Shown here: positions 1-8,516 of the stretch, one piece after another
How positions within the stretch are numbered: the stretch's first letter is position 1
Layout of the letters: each line of letters opens with the position of its first letter
Assembly (NCBI GenBank): GCA_029551395.1
Contig: JAKPFN010000099.1
Location: 1-44,030, forward strand
Source of the DNA: Armatimonadota bacterium
Lineage (GTDB): Bacteria > Armatimonadota > UBA5829 > DTLH01
Direction of reading: 5' to 3'
DNA: 44,030 bases
Made by a program: the position numbers and the translations under genes
Notes under the pieces: model-generated
Told to the model about the DNA's origin: nothing
What the model saw: the letters and a program-made list of their open reading frames with translations, nothing else
Database searches by the model: none

Positions 1-9
1 AGGTGATTC

Positions 10-252
10 ATGTTCGGCGACGCTCTGGCAAAATTCGCGAAGATCAAGTCAATGCCTTTGGACGAGCTACTCGCCATGATCGGCCAGAAGACTGGCCAGT
101 TTGCTACGGGAACTGGTAAGATGATCGCAGAACACCCCGGGAAGTCTGCAGCGCTTGCTGGCGCTGGGTATCTCGCGGGGTCGCACGAAAGTCAGGAAGA
201 TCCTGACATCGAGCGCCAAGAGGAGATGATGCGTGCATATGGGATTCGCTAA
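10..252 (+). CDS. Small helical protein, unknown function
   Basis: An 80-residue protein I do not recognise. The sequence AGGTG lies a few bases before the ATG. The N-terminal half is amphipathic helix, and a short Ala/Gly patch near residues 44-57 (KSAALAGAGYLAGS) could touch a membrane. The C-terminus is acidic. It opens a run of overlapping small genes that leads into the head genes, and its end overlaps the next gene by about 20 bases. Position suggests a minor virion or head-assembly protein, which is inference. Confidence 0.6.
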   Translation: MFGDALAKFAKIKSMPLDELLAMIGQKTGQFATGTGKMIAEHPGKSAALAGAGYLAGSHESQEDPDIERQEEMMRAYGIR

Positions 253-802
253 AGATGACCCCAAAGTACGCGACGCGACACTCACGGCTTTGCTTGGTGG
301 TGGCGCTACTGGTGCTATCCTTGGCGGTACGGCTGGCCTTTTCGGCGATGTCCGTGGCGGAAAAAACGCACTTCTCAAAGCAGTGGGTACTAAGGCACTT
401 CTCGGAGCACTTGCATCCGGGGCACTAGCAGGCGGGTCGGCGTATATCGGCAACAAATCAATGGGGGCTCCTGAGGATGATGATCCAACCGGATATACTA
501 CAAGGGGCGGTATTGGTGGTGCTATCGGTGGCGGTATTAGTGGCGCTGGTGCAGGGGCACTAGCAGCTCGCGGAAAACTCCCGCTACCAAAGAAGTCCCC
601 TGAGTTTCTTAGAGCCTACGCCCAAAAGCTCAAGGCAATGCCCTTGAGCAAAGGCGCTGGAATAGGTGCCGCCATTGGAGCTTTAGGGCTAGGCTCACTT
701 GCCGCTTATCAAGGGGCTGATGAAGGTATGCAGCTCGACTTCATCAACAACCAGATGGCAGCCGAGAAACGCAAGAAAATGAGAGAAGAGTATGGATATT
801 GA
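233..802 (+). CDS. Glycine-zipper membrane-active protein
   Basis: A 189-residue protein with three Gly/Ala-rich segments (near residues 17-35, 52-72 and 90-116, plus one near 140-158) in the GxxxG pattern of membrane-inserting helices. The C-terminus is highly charged. I chose the GTG at 233 because AGGAG at 221-225 sits seven bases upstream. The ATG at 239 would have a 13-base gap. Small proteins of this type next to head genes often act in genome ejection or head assembly. No family was recognised, so the role is inferred from composition and place. Confidence 0.6.
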   Translation: MHMGFAKDDPKVRDATLTALLGGGATGAILGGTAGLFGDVRGGKNALLKAVGTKALLGALASGALAGGSAYIGNKSMGAPEDDDPTGYTTRGGIGGAIGGGISGAGAGALAARGKLPLPKKSPEFLRAYAQKLKAMPLSKGAGIGAAIGALGLGSLAAYQGADEGMQLDFINNQMAAEKRKKMREEYGY

Positions 803-1205
803 CATCGACAGGCTGATCCATGAATACCGCAAAGAGCAAGCCATGAAGGGCATTGCTCAGTATATCATGAGTCGGGGCGATGAAGACCTCGATCGCACTG
901 AGAAGCGTTTGTCGATCATCGAGCACAAGCGTCGCCTTGGTCTCCCTGTATCCGATGACGACTATGAGGAGGCTACCAACGAGGGCAAGAGCTTCTTCTC
1001 ACGGATCGCGCCATCGGCTGGCAAAGAGGGTCTTCAGGCTATTCCAAGTCCGAACTTCCTCAAAGGCAAGCACGAGGGGCCGTTTTTTAAATTTGCAGAA
1101 TCCCCCCGCGCTAGTTTACCATCCATGTTATTCGGAAAATCATTAGGAGCCGCAAAACATGGATATGGAAAATCAAGCGTCCTCAGTCGACTCTTCAGCC
1201 TCTAG
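792..1205 (+). CDS. Charged small protein of the head gene run
   Basis: A 137-residue protein not matched to a family. The first 70 residues are strongly charged helix (motifs such as RLIHEYRKEQ and DRTEKRLSIIEHKRR). The last 50 are Gly/Ser/Phe-rich. It overlaps the gene before by 11 bases and the scaffold-like gene after by 47 bases, so translation is probably coupled. A likely head-assembly accessory protein by position only. Confidence 0.55.
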   Translation: MDIDIDRLIHEYRKEQAMKGIAQYIMSRGDEDLDRTEKRLSIIEHKRRLGLPVSDDDYEEATNEGKSFFSRIAPSAGKEGLQAIPSPNFLKGKHEGPFFKFAESPRASLPSMLFGKSLGAAKHGYGKSSVLSRLFSL

Positions 1206-2103
1206 CGCCGCAGACCCTAGCCAGGGTGGCGATACTGGGGTTGATTTTCAGTCGCTATTTAAGCAAACCAGCCAAGAGCTTGAGCAGTCTAAGGAGCAGG
1301 CCAGTCGATTCTCTAAAGAACTCGACACGGTCAAGGAGACGTCTAGCAAGGCTTCGGACTCGCTAGAGCGCATTAAGGCAGCATTGACTGGCGAGGACTC
1401 TGAGCCGGTTGATCCTGTGCAGTCACAGGTTCAGGCTTTAGAAGCTGAGATGGACAAGGTGCTGCAGATCGCTATTGAGAGCGAAAGAGCAGGACGTCCT
1501 ATTCCTCTGACGGTATCGACTGCGGTAAACAGCCTTAAAGCTCAGATCGAGCATGTAAAGTACCGCGCATCAGCTGATAAAAAGCTGGCGGACATGGAAA
1601 AGCAGCTAAAAGAGCTGTCCAACCCTAGCAAGATGATCGATCAAACTGCCTATAACAATATGGACAGCCAGATCGTAACCGCACTAAACGCCATTTACGG
1701 CAACGGCGAGGACTATGACGACGTAAAATCGGCGCAATTTTCCTCGATCAGCCATCAGATCATTTCCGAGATCAAAGACTTGCGTCAGAACGATCCAGAA
1801 ATGTGGGATAAGATCCGTCGCAATCCCAAGGCACAGGCGAATTTGGTCAATCACTTCGTTAAAAAGACCATCCCGCCCAAGGCTCGTCAGATCATGGAAG
1901 AAGACAGCATCAAAAAGACCCCCCTTGGCACGGATGAGCTCCTGAACGCCTTTCGCGAGGCTAAAGAGCTGGCTGCCAAGGACCCTAAGGCCCAGGCATA
2001 CGTTAGCGAGATTCGCCAAGAGCTCCTATCACGCATGCTTGAGCGCAATATGGGCGGAGGGTCGTCAAGCGCTCGCACGCGCATGAGCGATTTATTCCAA
2101 TAG
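1159..2103 (+). CDS. Scaffold-like coiled-coil protein
   Basis: A 314-residue acidic protein. The first 25 residues are Ser/Ala-rich and probably disordered. Residues of about 30-75 and 95-155 are heptad-like Glu/Lys/Leu coiled coil, and the tail is Gly/Ser-rich with Arg. Long acidic coiled-coil proteins directly before terminase are commonly scaffolding proteins that shape the procapsid. That is the best reading, although here the capsid gene is not its neighbour in this linear view. The ATG follows AGGAG at 1145-1149 with a nine-base spacer. The stop codon touches the ATG of the terminase gene. Confidence 0.5.
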   Translation: MDMENQASSVDSSASSAADPSQGGDTGVDFQSLFKQTSQELEQSKEQASRFSKELDTVKETSSKASDSLERIKAALTGEDSEPVDPVQSQVQALEAEMDKVLQIAIESERAGRPIPLTVSTAVNSLKAQIEHVKYRASADKKLADMEKQLKELSNPSKMIDQTAYNNMDSQIVTALNAIYGNGEDYDDVKSAQFSSISHQIISEIKDLRQNDPEMWDKIRRNPKAQANLVNHFVKKTIPPKARQIMEEDSIKKTPLGTDELLNAFREAKELAAKDPKAQAYVSEIRQELLSRMLERNMGGGSSSARTRMSDLFQ

Positions 2104-3402
2104 ATGCAGGATTTAAAATCACTGAGGCCCTTGCAGTCGCTCGCGGCCTCTGTGTTTTTCAAGAAAAAGCGCCTACTCCTATCCCTACCGAGGCAATACG
2201 GGGGGAAGACGGAGCTAGGCGTGCGCCTTCTGTACGATATTACGCGGCGCCCCTTCACTTCCTCGTCTCTGTTCCTCGCAAAGGACAAAAAGAGCGGAAA
2301 GAAAGCTACGCGAGAGAAGTTCGAGCGAATATTTGAAAAGTCGCTGTTTGAGATCAACACCGAGAACGTTTACCTAAAGAAATGCCCAACCAGCATCATC
2401 TTCATGGACTCGGTGGACAAAGATCCAGACCGGATTCGCGGAGGTACTTACTCCATGATCCACTGGTCAGAAGTGGCATTCAGTAAGATCGAAAAGGGCG
2501 AGTCTATTATCAGCGTTTTCGACAAGGTGGTTCAGCCTACTTTGTCGCAGACCGATGGCTATGTCCTTTTGGAGTCGACCAATAACGGGCGAAACGGCTG
2601 GTGGGATCTTTGGGAGGCCTATAAAGACTACGGCTTCGCACGTCTAAAGGTCGGGCTATCTGACATGGTCTATTTGGGGCTGATCGAGCCGGAAGAATAC
2701 GACAAGATTAAAAATACTACGCATCCTGATGTTTTCCGCCAAGAGTATGAGTGTGAGTGGGTTAGCTTTCAGGGAAAGACTTACAACGAGTTCGACGAGA
2801 GCCGCCATATACAGGAAATACCCCCTCCTGAGCCCTGGCAGGTCGTCATATCGTCGATTGATTGGGGATACGATCCTTCGGCAACGTGCGTGCTGTTTGC
2901 CTACGTTGTGGAAGGTGTTCTGCATATATTCGATGAGCATTACCAACACCGAGAGCTCGGGCAGATAACTGCAGAGCAGATCGACTACAAAAAGCAGCAA
3001 TGGAACATAAAGCGCCTTGTGGCTACGGCTGACCACGAAGAAGACAGGATCGAGGAATTGACGAAACGGGGGATATCCTGTGGAAAAGCCAAAAAGATCA
3101 ATGTTTTGGGCGCCAGGATAGAGATCAAGGAAGCCTTTTACTTTGATAAGATAGTTATTCACCCACGTTGCCGCTGGCTGATCCGTGATTTAAACGCCGC
3201 AGTGTGGGATCCTAAGAAAGAAGGCGAGATAGATTACACACAATGCACCTGGGGTCATTTCGACGCCGAGGCAGCCTTGCGTTACATGATCAGAGAGCTG
3301 TCGAGCGTTGAGCGGGATAAGCCAGAAGAAAATCCCCATTTTGACTCGTCCTCACAGCAGGCTTTTGAGATGCTACGCTTAAGACAAGGGAGGGCAGAAT
3401 AA
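2104..3402 (+). CDS. terL: Terminase large subunit (packaging ATPase/nuclease)
   Basis: The motor that pumps DNA into the prohead and cuts the concatemer. This 432-residue protein has the full two-domain plan. A Walker A-like motif RQYGGKT lies at residues 30-36. The Walker B region IHWSEVAF (catalytic Glu near 123) uses Ser-Glu in place of the usual Asp-Glu, as some terminases do. The coupling motif is ESTNNGRNGW. The RNase-H-like nuclease domain has acidic residues in IDWGYDPS (Asp253), ATADHEED, and HFDAEAALRYM (Asp387). It starts one base after the previous stop and overlaps the next gene by one base (TAATG). No small subunit is adjacent. Confidence 0.93.
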   Translation: MQDLKSLRPLQSLAASVFFKKKRLLLSLPRQYGGKTELGVRLLYDITRRPFTSSSLFLAKDKKSGKKATREKFERIFEKSLFEINTENVYLKKCPTSIIFMDSVDKDPDRIRGGTYSMIHWSEVAFSKIEKGESIISVFDKVVQPTLSQTDGYVLLESTNNGRNGWWDLWEAYKDYGFARLKVGLSDMVYLGLIEPEEYDKIKNTTHPDVFRQEYECEWVSFQGKTYNEFDESRHIQEIPPPEPWQVVISSIDWGYDPSATCVLFAYVVEGVLHIFDEHYQHRELGQITAEQIDYKKQQWNIKRLVATADHEEDRIEELTKRGISCGKAKKINVLGARIEIKEAFYFDKIVIHPRCRWLIRDLNAAVWDPKKEGEIDYTQCTWGHFDAEAALRYMIRELSSVERDKPEENPHFDSSSQQAFEMLRLRQGRAE

Positions 3403-4055
3403 TGCCAGTGACTCGTGGTGAAATAAAAGGCAAGGTTCTTCGTTTGCTCATGAAAACAGCAAACTATACAGGCGCATACGAGGACGATACGATCAATGAC
3501 GCCATCCAGGAAGCTGTTGATTTTGTAGCCACCGATATGTTTGACGCCAATGAGGGCTGGCTAACCAAAGTTAGGTATATCGACACGACAGCTGGACAGG
3601 TCACTATCCCTATTCCTGAGGGCGTAGCGATGATCCAGCAGGTCAGATACCTCTTTGGGCCTAACTACATCCCTATGGACTACAATGACGCCAGCAAGGA
3701 AGCCCAGTACGCTGACGACTCAGGCGCTCGGCAATGGGCGAGTCAGTACCGGATTATTGACAACGCTTTGTACTTCAATCCTCCCCTAGCTGAGGGTGGC
3801 GAGCGTTATCTCATGCTTGAGTGCATGGAGTATCCCAAGAGACTACAACAGGATACGGACTTTCTCGAATCCCAGTTTGACAATTGCATGCAACACTTTA
3901 TTAAGTATAGATCAGCAACAATCCTTGGCGCAGGCGTTGAGAAGTTCGCTATGCCGTGGGCTGGTCTCGAAAAAGACTGGTACATGAAGACCAAGGAGAT
4001 AATCGTCAAGCGCAACCGTCAGTCGGTGCCTGTGCGAGACTTTTTGGGGTACTAA
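3402..4055 (+). CDS. Head-tail adaptor-like protein
   Basis: A 217-residue protein. The N-terminal helical part (GEIKGKVLRLL, DDTINDAIQEAVDFV) is followed by a beta-rich middle (VTIPIPEGVAMIQQVRYLF) and a helical C-terminus. This pattern matches podovirus adaptor or head-completion proteins that sit under the portal and extend the DNA channel. It is placed directly after terminase with a TAATG overlap and hands over to the next gene with another TAATG. The family call is from pattern memory, not an alignment. Confidence 0.6.
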   Translation: MPVTRGEIKGKVLRLLMKTANYTGAYEDDTINDAIQEAVDFVATDMFDANEGWLTKVRYIDTTAGQVTIPIPEGVAMIQQVRYLFGPNYIPMDYNDASKEAQYADDSGARQWASQYRIIDNALYFNPPLAEGGERYLMLECMEYPKRLQQDTDFLESQFDNCMQHFIKYRSATILGAGVEKFAMPWAGLEKDWYMKTKEIIVKRNRQSVPVRDFLGY

Positions 4056-4516
4056 TGAATCCTGGCCGCTATTCTTGGAGCCATATCAGCTACATGCAAA
4101 GTCCCTATCATGTGTGGTTTATCCGCATGGGATACCCTGAGCTTGATATCTTGGAGTATCCGGACGGGGAAAAATGGGTATTTCAGTATTACAACTCGCC
4201 AGTCGTTCCCAGCGTGACCAAGTGGCAGGCTGTTCTAGGGCCTTTGCGTAACATAGACTTGACCTACTCTATGCTCGAAAAATACGCCAACATGCTCGAC
4301 ATTACGAAAAGAGCTTTTTGGGACAGAGAAAACTCTGTCAGCAAAAGGTCAGAAGAAGAATTTGAGGCAGTCGAGCGCCACAGGGAGGAGATGGTCGAAC
4401 GGGCGAGCCAAGCCTTCTTGCGCAATCCTGACTTGATGGATAGGATCGCAAAGAACGGAACGTATGAAATGGAGCTTGGGCGGATCGCCCGCCATGTTCC
4501 AGTACACGAATTATAG
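4055..4516 (+). CDS. Structural-cluster protein, unknown function
   Basis: A 153-residue protein that I start at the ATG overlapping the previous stop (TAATG). The reading frame extends upstream but only inside the adaptor gene. The N-terminus is aromatic-rich (PGRYSWSHISYMQSPYHVWF). The second half is charged helix. It lies between the adaptor-like gene and a gene with a strong SD. It is probably a virion or assembly protein, but no domain was recognised. Confidence 0.6.
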   Translation: MNPGRYSWSHISYMQSPYHVWFIRMGYPELDILEYPDGEKWVFQYYNSPVVPSVTKWQAVLGPLRNIDLTYSMLEKYANMLDITKRAFWDRENSVSKRSEEEFEAVERHREEMVERASQAFLRNPDLMDRIAKNGTYEMELGRIARHVPVHEL

Positions 4517-4527
4517 GAGCCGCCGCT

Positions 4528-5223
4528 ATGTCTATCCCAAGCTACGTTATCCAGGCTAGTCCTCTCAGCAAGCTATTCATGGCAGGTTGGGGAGAAAAGC
4601 TAGAAGCCGATCCAGAAAAGATCTTCTCTGATACTCCTTTTGAAGTCATGATCCCTAAGACCAACGGAGCGATCAAGCTCACGCACAATAAGCCTGTGCA
4701 TATCACCAAGCTAGAACCGCCCCAGCCTTCTAGGATCAAAGACGAGTACATGGTCGACGATCTTGAGGGGCTTGTATTGTGGTTGATAGGCGGCGAGGAC
4801 GGTCAGCGCAGTGAAGAGACAGATATCTATGGTGTTGTCGGCCTGGCTATCGACATGGACGTATCAGGCGCTCTAGCTGACGTTGCTATGTTTGATCCAG
4901 ACAGCAAAGACGACAAAGCCAAGGCTGCTAAAAAGTTTTCTGATATCCAGAACGATCTTGTGAAACAAACCAAGTCAGCCATCAAGGAAGCTCGTGACAA
5001 GGCTGATTGGCGCGTTAAAAGAGCTATGCGGAACACGCATATAAACCTAATGAAGCAGTACGAGACGCTAAAGACGGAAGGGCGGGGCGTTTATGCCCCC
5101 TCTGTGGCTGAGGCCATTGGCGCCTATGTGCTAAAATCAGAGATCGACGCATCATCGGCGAACCGTCGCAAAATGGTCGAGATGCTCGCCAACACCATGA
5201 CCGAAACGTCCATCTTGAGGTAA
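4528..5223 (+). CDS. Structural-cluster protein, unknown function
   Basis: A 231-residue protein. The first 100 residues look beta-rich with Pro-containing turns. The second half is Lys/Ala/Asp-rich helix (KDDKAKAAKKFSDIQNDLV). It has an extended leader AGGAGCCGCCGC before the ATG, a motif seen before several other genes in this window. It lies two bases before the large tail gene. A role in joining the adaptor to the tail is possible, but nothing in the sequence proves it. Confidence 0.6.
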   Translation: MSIPSYVIQASPLSKLFMAGWGEKLEADPEKIFSDTPFEVMIPKTNGAIKLTHNKPVHITKLEPPQPSRIKDEYMVDDLEGLVLWLIGGEDGQRSEETDIYGVVGLAIDMDVSGALADVAMFDPDSKDDKAKAAKKFSDIQNDLVKQTKSAIKEARDKADWRVKRAMRNTHINLMKQYETLKTEGRGVYAPSVAEAIGAYVLKSEIDASSANRRKMVEMLANTMTETSILR

Positions 5224-5225
5224 CT

Positions 5226-8200
5226 ATGGCTAACGACTTGATTAAGCACTCGGCTGGCGTGACAGAAAGTGGGATTGACGTGTTCAATCCTGATTTCAAT
5301 CCGAGCTTGGTCCTGTCGCCAAACAGTTACAACCTCATGACCGGCATCAATCGCGGCACGGGACCCAGGTACGGCATGAGCCCGATACCTGGGCATTCTA
5401 ACCTAGACACCACTGACTCAAGCATTGGGCGTGGGATTCGTTCAGCTGAATTGACTACTGGCGACTCGTTTGATGTTTTCTTGAAGAGAAGAAAATTCCT
5501 TGGCGTTCTCCCGGTCACTCTTTTTGAGATCATCGACAGTGTTAGCTCTTTTGCCAATAACGCCCAGAAGTCTGTTCTGTTCTGGCTTATTACGGATTAT
5601 GACGGGGTACAGAATACTCTGACATTTACGCCCAATGCAGGTTTTCAGGATGGATCTTCAAGTTACAACCAATTTATCTACACAGCCCAGAACCGCTATG
5701 GGTTTTATAATCCTATTTGGGCATGGCCAGCAGATAATGGCTCGGAGCCTGCTCGTGTAAATTTCAACAGCCCGCTGTTTCGTAGGATTGGGAACGCCAA
5801 GCCTACATACCCAGCAGCAGTAAGCGCTGCGAACCTTGTTAAGGACGTTTTTAAGTTTAAAGACTCTCTTTATTATTCTTCCAATGCAGTCATTTCTGTT
5901 TCTGGCAGGAAGTGGCCTATGAAATGGCTCATAGGAAGCAAGCTGAGCAATGGGGATTCCACACACTCTGCCATTCCCAACTTTGTGTTTTATTTTTACT
6001 CTGGAACCAATGCATCAACTGCAGGGGTTTGTCCTGCTTTTAACCTTGCGAATTACAAGAAAACCCAAAGGACGATAAGCCTCTATAACCTGTACGCCAA
6101 CCAGTTAGCGGCGCTGTACACATATTCCAACTACAGCGTCGACGAGACGACGTATCCAAAAATATTAAACCAGAACGACACATCCCCCAGCATCGTTTTA
6201 AACACTACAGCCACAAGCCAGACTTTACCAGACACGGGCGGCGCGTATGCCCCGGCAAGCGTTACAAGAGTCTTATTGAATGACAACGAACTAGAATGTG
6301 ACAGCTCTTACAGAATAGCGCTCGTCGCGGCTGGCAAACCATACGCCTACGTCGTTCAGGATTGGGAACGGGATTTATCCACAAGGGTTACCCAGGCCGT
6401 TGATTTGACCAACAGGACGCATGTCCCAAGGGTTGTTAGCACGACAATCGATGGTGGTGGGCCAACGGCGTATAAGGAGCTCAGCTACGAAGCTACTAGC
6501 TGCTTTCAAAGGTGGCCAACCTATGACGGCTCAACAGCTCTGCCAACAAACGCAGGAACCGCACCCACATCGCCTTTGTACCATGTGACTACAGGGGCAG
6601 CTGGTAGTGGGGTATTGCGCTCTAATACGACGTATGAATTTACTTTTTCCTTTTTTGACAAACAGTACGGCATCGAGAGCAACGTAGGCAAACCAGCTAA
6701 ATTTCTTACTGGCACAGAGGACTTTGTTGCCTTGTCTTTAAAGAGAGATCAGAAATTCGCTGGCGTTTATGTGCAGAATGCCATGCCTCTCGATAGCTGT
6801 ATCGTAGATGACAAATATTTCGACGTTACAGACGGAACAAACACATTTCGCAATATGATGGCAAACTTCTTAGAGCTGAGGTTCTACTACCGTCCATATG
6901 GCTCTTTTGAGTGGCTTCCAGCTCTTTACATGGACTTTGCCCAATGGCTTGGCTGGCCTAACTATCGGATCATTTGGTCATGTACTGGCGACATCGCGGC
7001 CCTGCCTGGCGGTCAGCCTGGTGGGTTTATCGACTACAGCCAGCTTCCGCCTGATACCTATGATTGCGTCGTTAACTTTAAAAACAGGGCTTTTTGGCTA
7101 TCAAAGAACAACCTCGTGTTTAGCTTGGCCAATAACCCTTTTGCTTATCCGCTTCGCAACTCCGCCCCCGCCCAAGGTGGGTATCGTGGTGCTATTGTTC
7201 ACACTTACAGGGGGCAATCGAGCCAAGAGTCCAGGATCGTCATATTTGGCGATAAGGAAAACTACATTGGCAAGTTTACTGGCGAGTACATCCAGCAGCC
7301 TGTGCAGGTATCTGCTGACACAGTAGCGTCATATGACCTCGACGGTTCTGACTTCCGTATTGAGGCATGGACATCAGTTACGGCTTTCTCCCATAGGTCG
7401 GCTGTCGTAGCGGACGGGGATCTTTATTGGTGGGGTCCACAGGGTATCTATAAAGATGATGGGGTCAACAATCCCACGAAAGTATCTGGCAACATGGAGC
7501 CGGATATTTTTACTCTTTATGAGAAAACCAAAACTGATGAAATTCATTGCATCTATGATGAGACCACAAAGCACATCATTTGGTTCTATCCCCCTGCCAG
7601 CAATAGCACGATTACGCACTTACTGACTCTTGAGGTATCAACCGGGCAAATATTCCTAGATAGATTAGATTGTAAGGTCGATTGGGCTCAAAGGGTCGAT
7701 ATTAAGGACGTTTTCAAGTCAGGCATTGGCGGCGTGCGCACAATGATCGGCGCTAGAGAAACCGGCTCTAGCACTATTCAACGCGGTTATTATTTTGACC
7801 AGATCAACAGAGCAGGCGACTGGGCACCAAAAAAAGAGCTTCTTGTCAAGTCAGTATCGGCTGGACCCACAACGCTCGAAAGGGTTCTGGCCCTTGACTC
7901 CGGGGTCGATGCCACCAATTTTGCCACAATTGCTATCGGCGACTACATAACTATCCATCAGTTTAAAAATTACACAACGCTGTCGACTGGGGATGAGATG
8001 ATCAGCCTTGTCACAGGTATCGATACAGGCGCCAAAACGCTCACTATCAAGCTACCTGATGACGGCGTGCTTCCTACTGCCTCACTCGCCCAAAGGTTTT
8101 ATTTCCCTATCTGGCACGCAGCTGCAGAAGGCGACGGGCTCAACGGTATCCCGTGGGTATGGGAAACGAAATATTGGATGCCTCAGGGCGTGAACTACCA

Positions 8201-8513
8201 GGGTATCTGGCTTTGGCTCTATTTGTTCATAAAATACACAACATGGCTAAAAAGAAAGCCGAACAAGTTCAACGTGGAGTACCGCACGCCCACAAGCGGG
8301 GCCATGATTTCCGACCCGATAACCATGGTGGACAACTCTGACGGCAATTTTCAACTGTTTCATGCCCTTAGGAACGTAAAAACTAATAACCAAGGGCAGG
8401 CGATCAAGTTTAGACTCTCTGGCACTCACATTGGAGAAGAGTGGATGTTACAATACCTCGAAGCGCACGCGCTCGAAGAAGCAGGAAACATCCTCAAACG
8501 CTTTCAGGGGTAG
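5226..8513 (+). CDS. Large tail protein, nozzle/propeller type
   Basis: The longest gene, 1095 residues, with beta-rich, Asn/Thr/Tyr-rich sequence throughout. The N-terminus (residues of about 10-60) pairs an Asn-rich segment LSPNSYNLMTGINRG with RYGMSPIPG. Podoviral tail nozzle or DNA-stabilisation proteins often begin with such a segment before a beta-propeller. Internal signs include WWGPQGIYKDDG and IHCIYDETTKHIIWFYP, which look like propeller blades. Its place after the adaptor-like gene fits the tail tip that closes the DNA channel. No coiled tape-measure features are present. The alternative is a large baseplate or hub protein. Confidence 0.6.
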   Translation: MANDLIKHSAGVTESGIDVFNPDFNPSLVLSPNSYNLMTGINRGTGPRYGMSPIPGHSNLDTTDSSIGRGIRSAELTTGDSFDVFLKRRKFLGVLPVTLFEIIDSVSSFANNAQKSVLFWLITDYDGVQNTLTFTPNAGFQDGSSSYNQFIYTAQNRYGFYNPIWAWPADNGSEPARVNFNSPLFRRIGNAKPTYPAAVSAANLVKDVFKFKDSLYYSSNAVISVSGRKWPMKWLIGSKLSNGDSTHSAIPNFVFYFYSGTNASTAGVCPAFNLANYKKTQRTISLYNLYANQLAALYTYSNYSVDETTYPKILNQNDTSPSIVLNTTATSQTLPDTGGAYAPASVTRVLLNDNELECDSSYRIALVAAGKPYAYVVQDWERDLSTRVTQAVDLTNRTHVPRVVSTTIDGGGPTAYKELSYEATSCFQRWPTYDGSTALPTNAGTAPTSPLYHVTTGAAGSGVLRSNTTYEFTFSFFDKQYGIESNVGKPAKFLTGTEDFVALSLKRDQKFAGVYVQNAMPLDSCIVDDKYFDVTDGTNTFRNMMANFLELRFYYRPYGSFEWLPALYMDFAQWLGWPNYRIIWSCTGDIAALPGGQPGGFIDYSQLPPDTYDCVVNFKNRAFWLSKNNLVFSLANNPFAYPLRNSAPAQGGYRGAIVHTYRGQSSQESRIVIFGDKENYIGKFTGEYIQQPVQVSADTVASYDLDGSDFRIEAWTSVTAFSHRSAVVADGDLYWWGPQGIYKDDGVNNPTKVSGNMEPDIFTLYEKTKTDEIHCIYDETTKHIIWFYPPASNSTITHLLTLEVSTGQIFLDRLDCKVDWAQRVDIKDVFKSGIGGVRTMIGARETGSSTIQRGYYFDQINRAGDWAPKKELLVKSVSAGPTTLERVLALDSGVDATNFATIAIGDYITIHQFKNYTTLSTGDEMISLVTGIDTGAKTLTIKLPDDGVLPTASLAQRFYFPIWHAAAEGDGLNGIPWVWETKYWMPQGVNYQGIWLWLYLFIKYTTWLKRKPNKFNVEYRTPTSGAMISDPITMVDNSDGNFQLFHALRNVKTNNQGQAIKFRLSGTHIGEEWMLQYLEAHALEEAGNILKRFQG

Positions 8514-8516
8514 GCT

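Noticed and set aside
5226-8513. Tape-measure protein
   Set aside because: The protein is beta-rich with propeller-like segments and lacks the long helical coiled pattern of tape measures.
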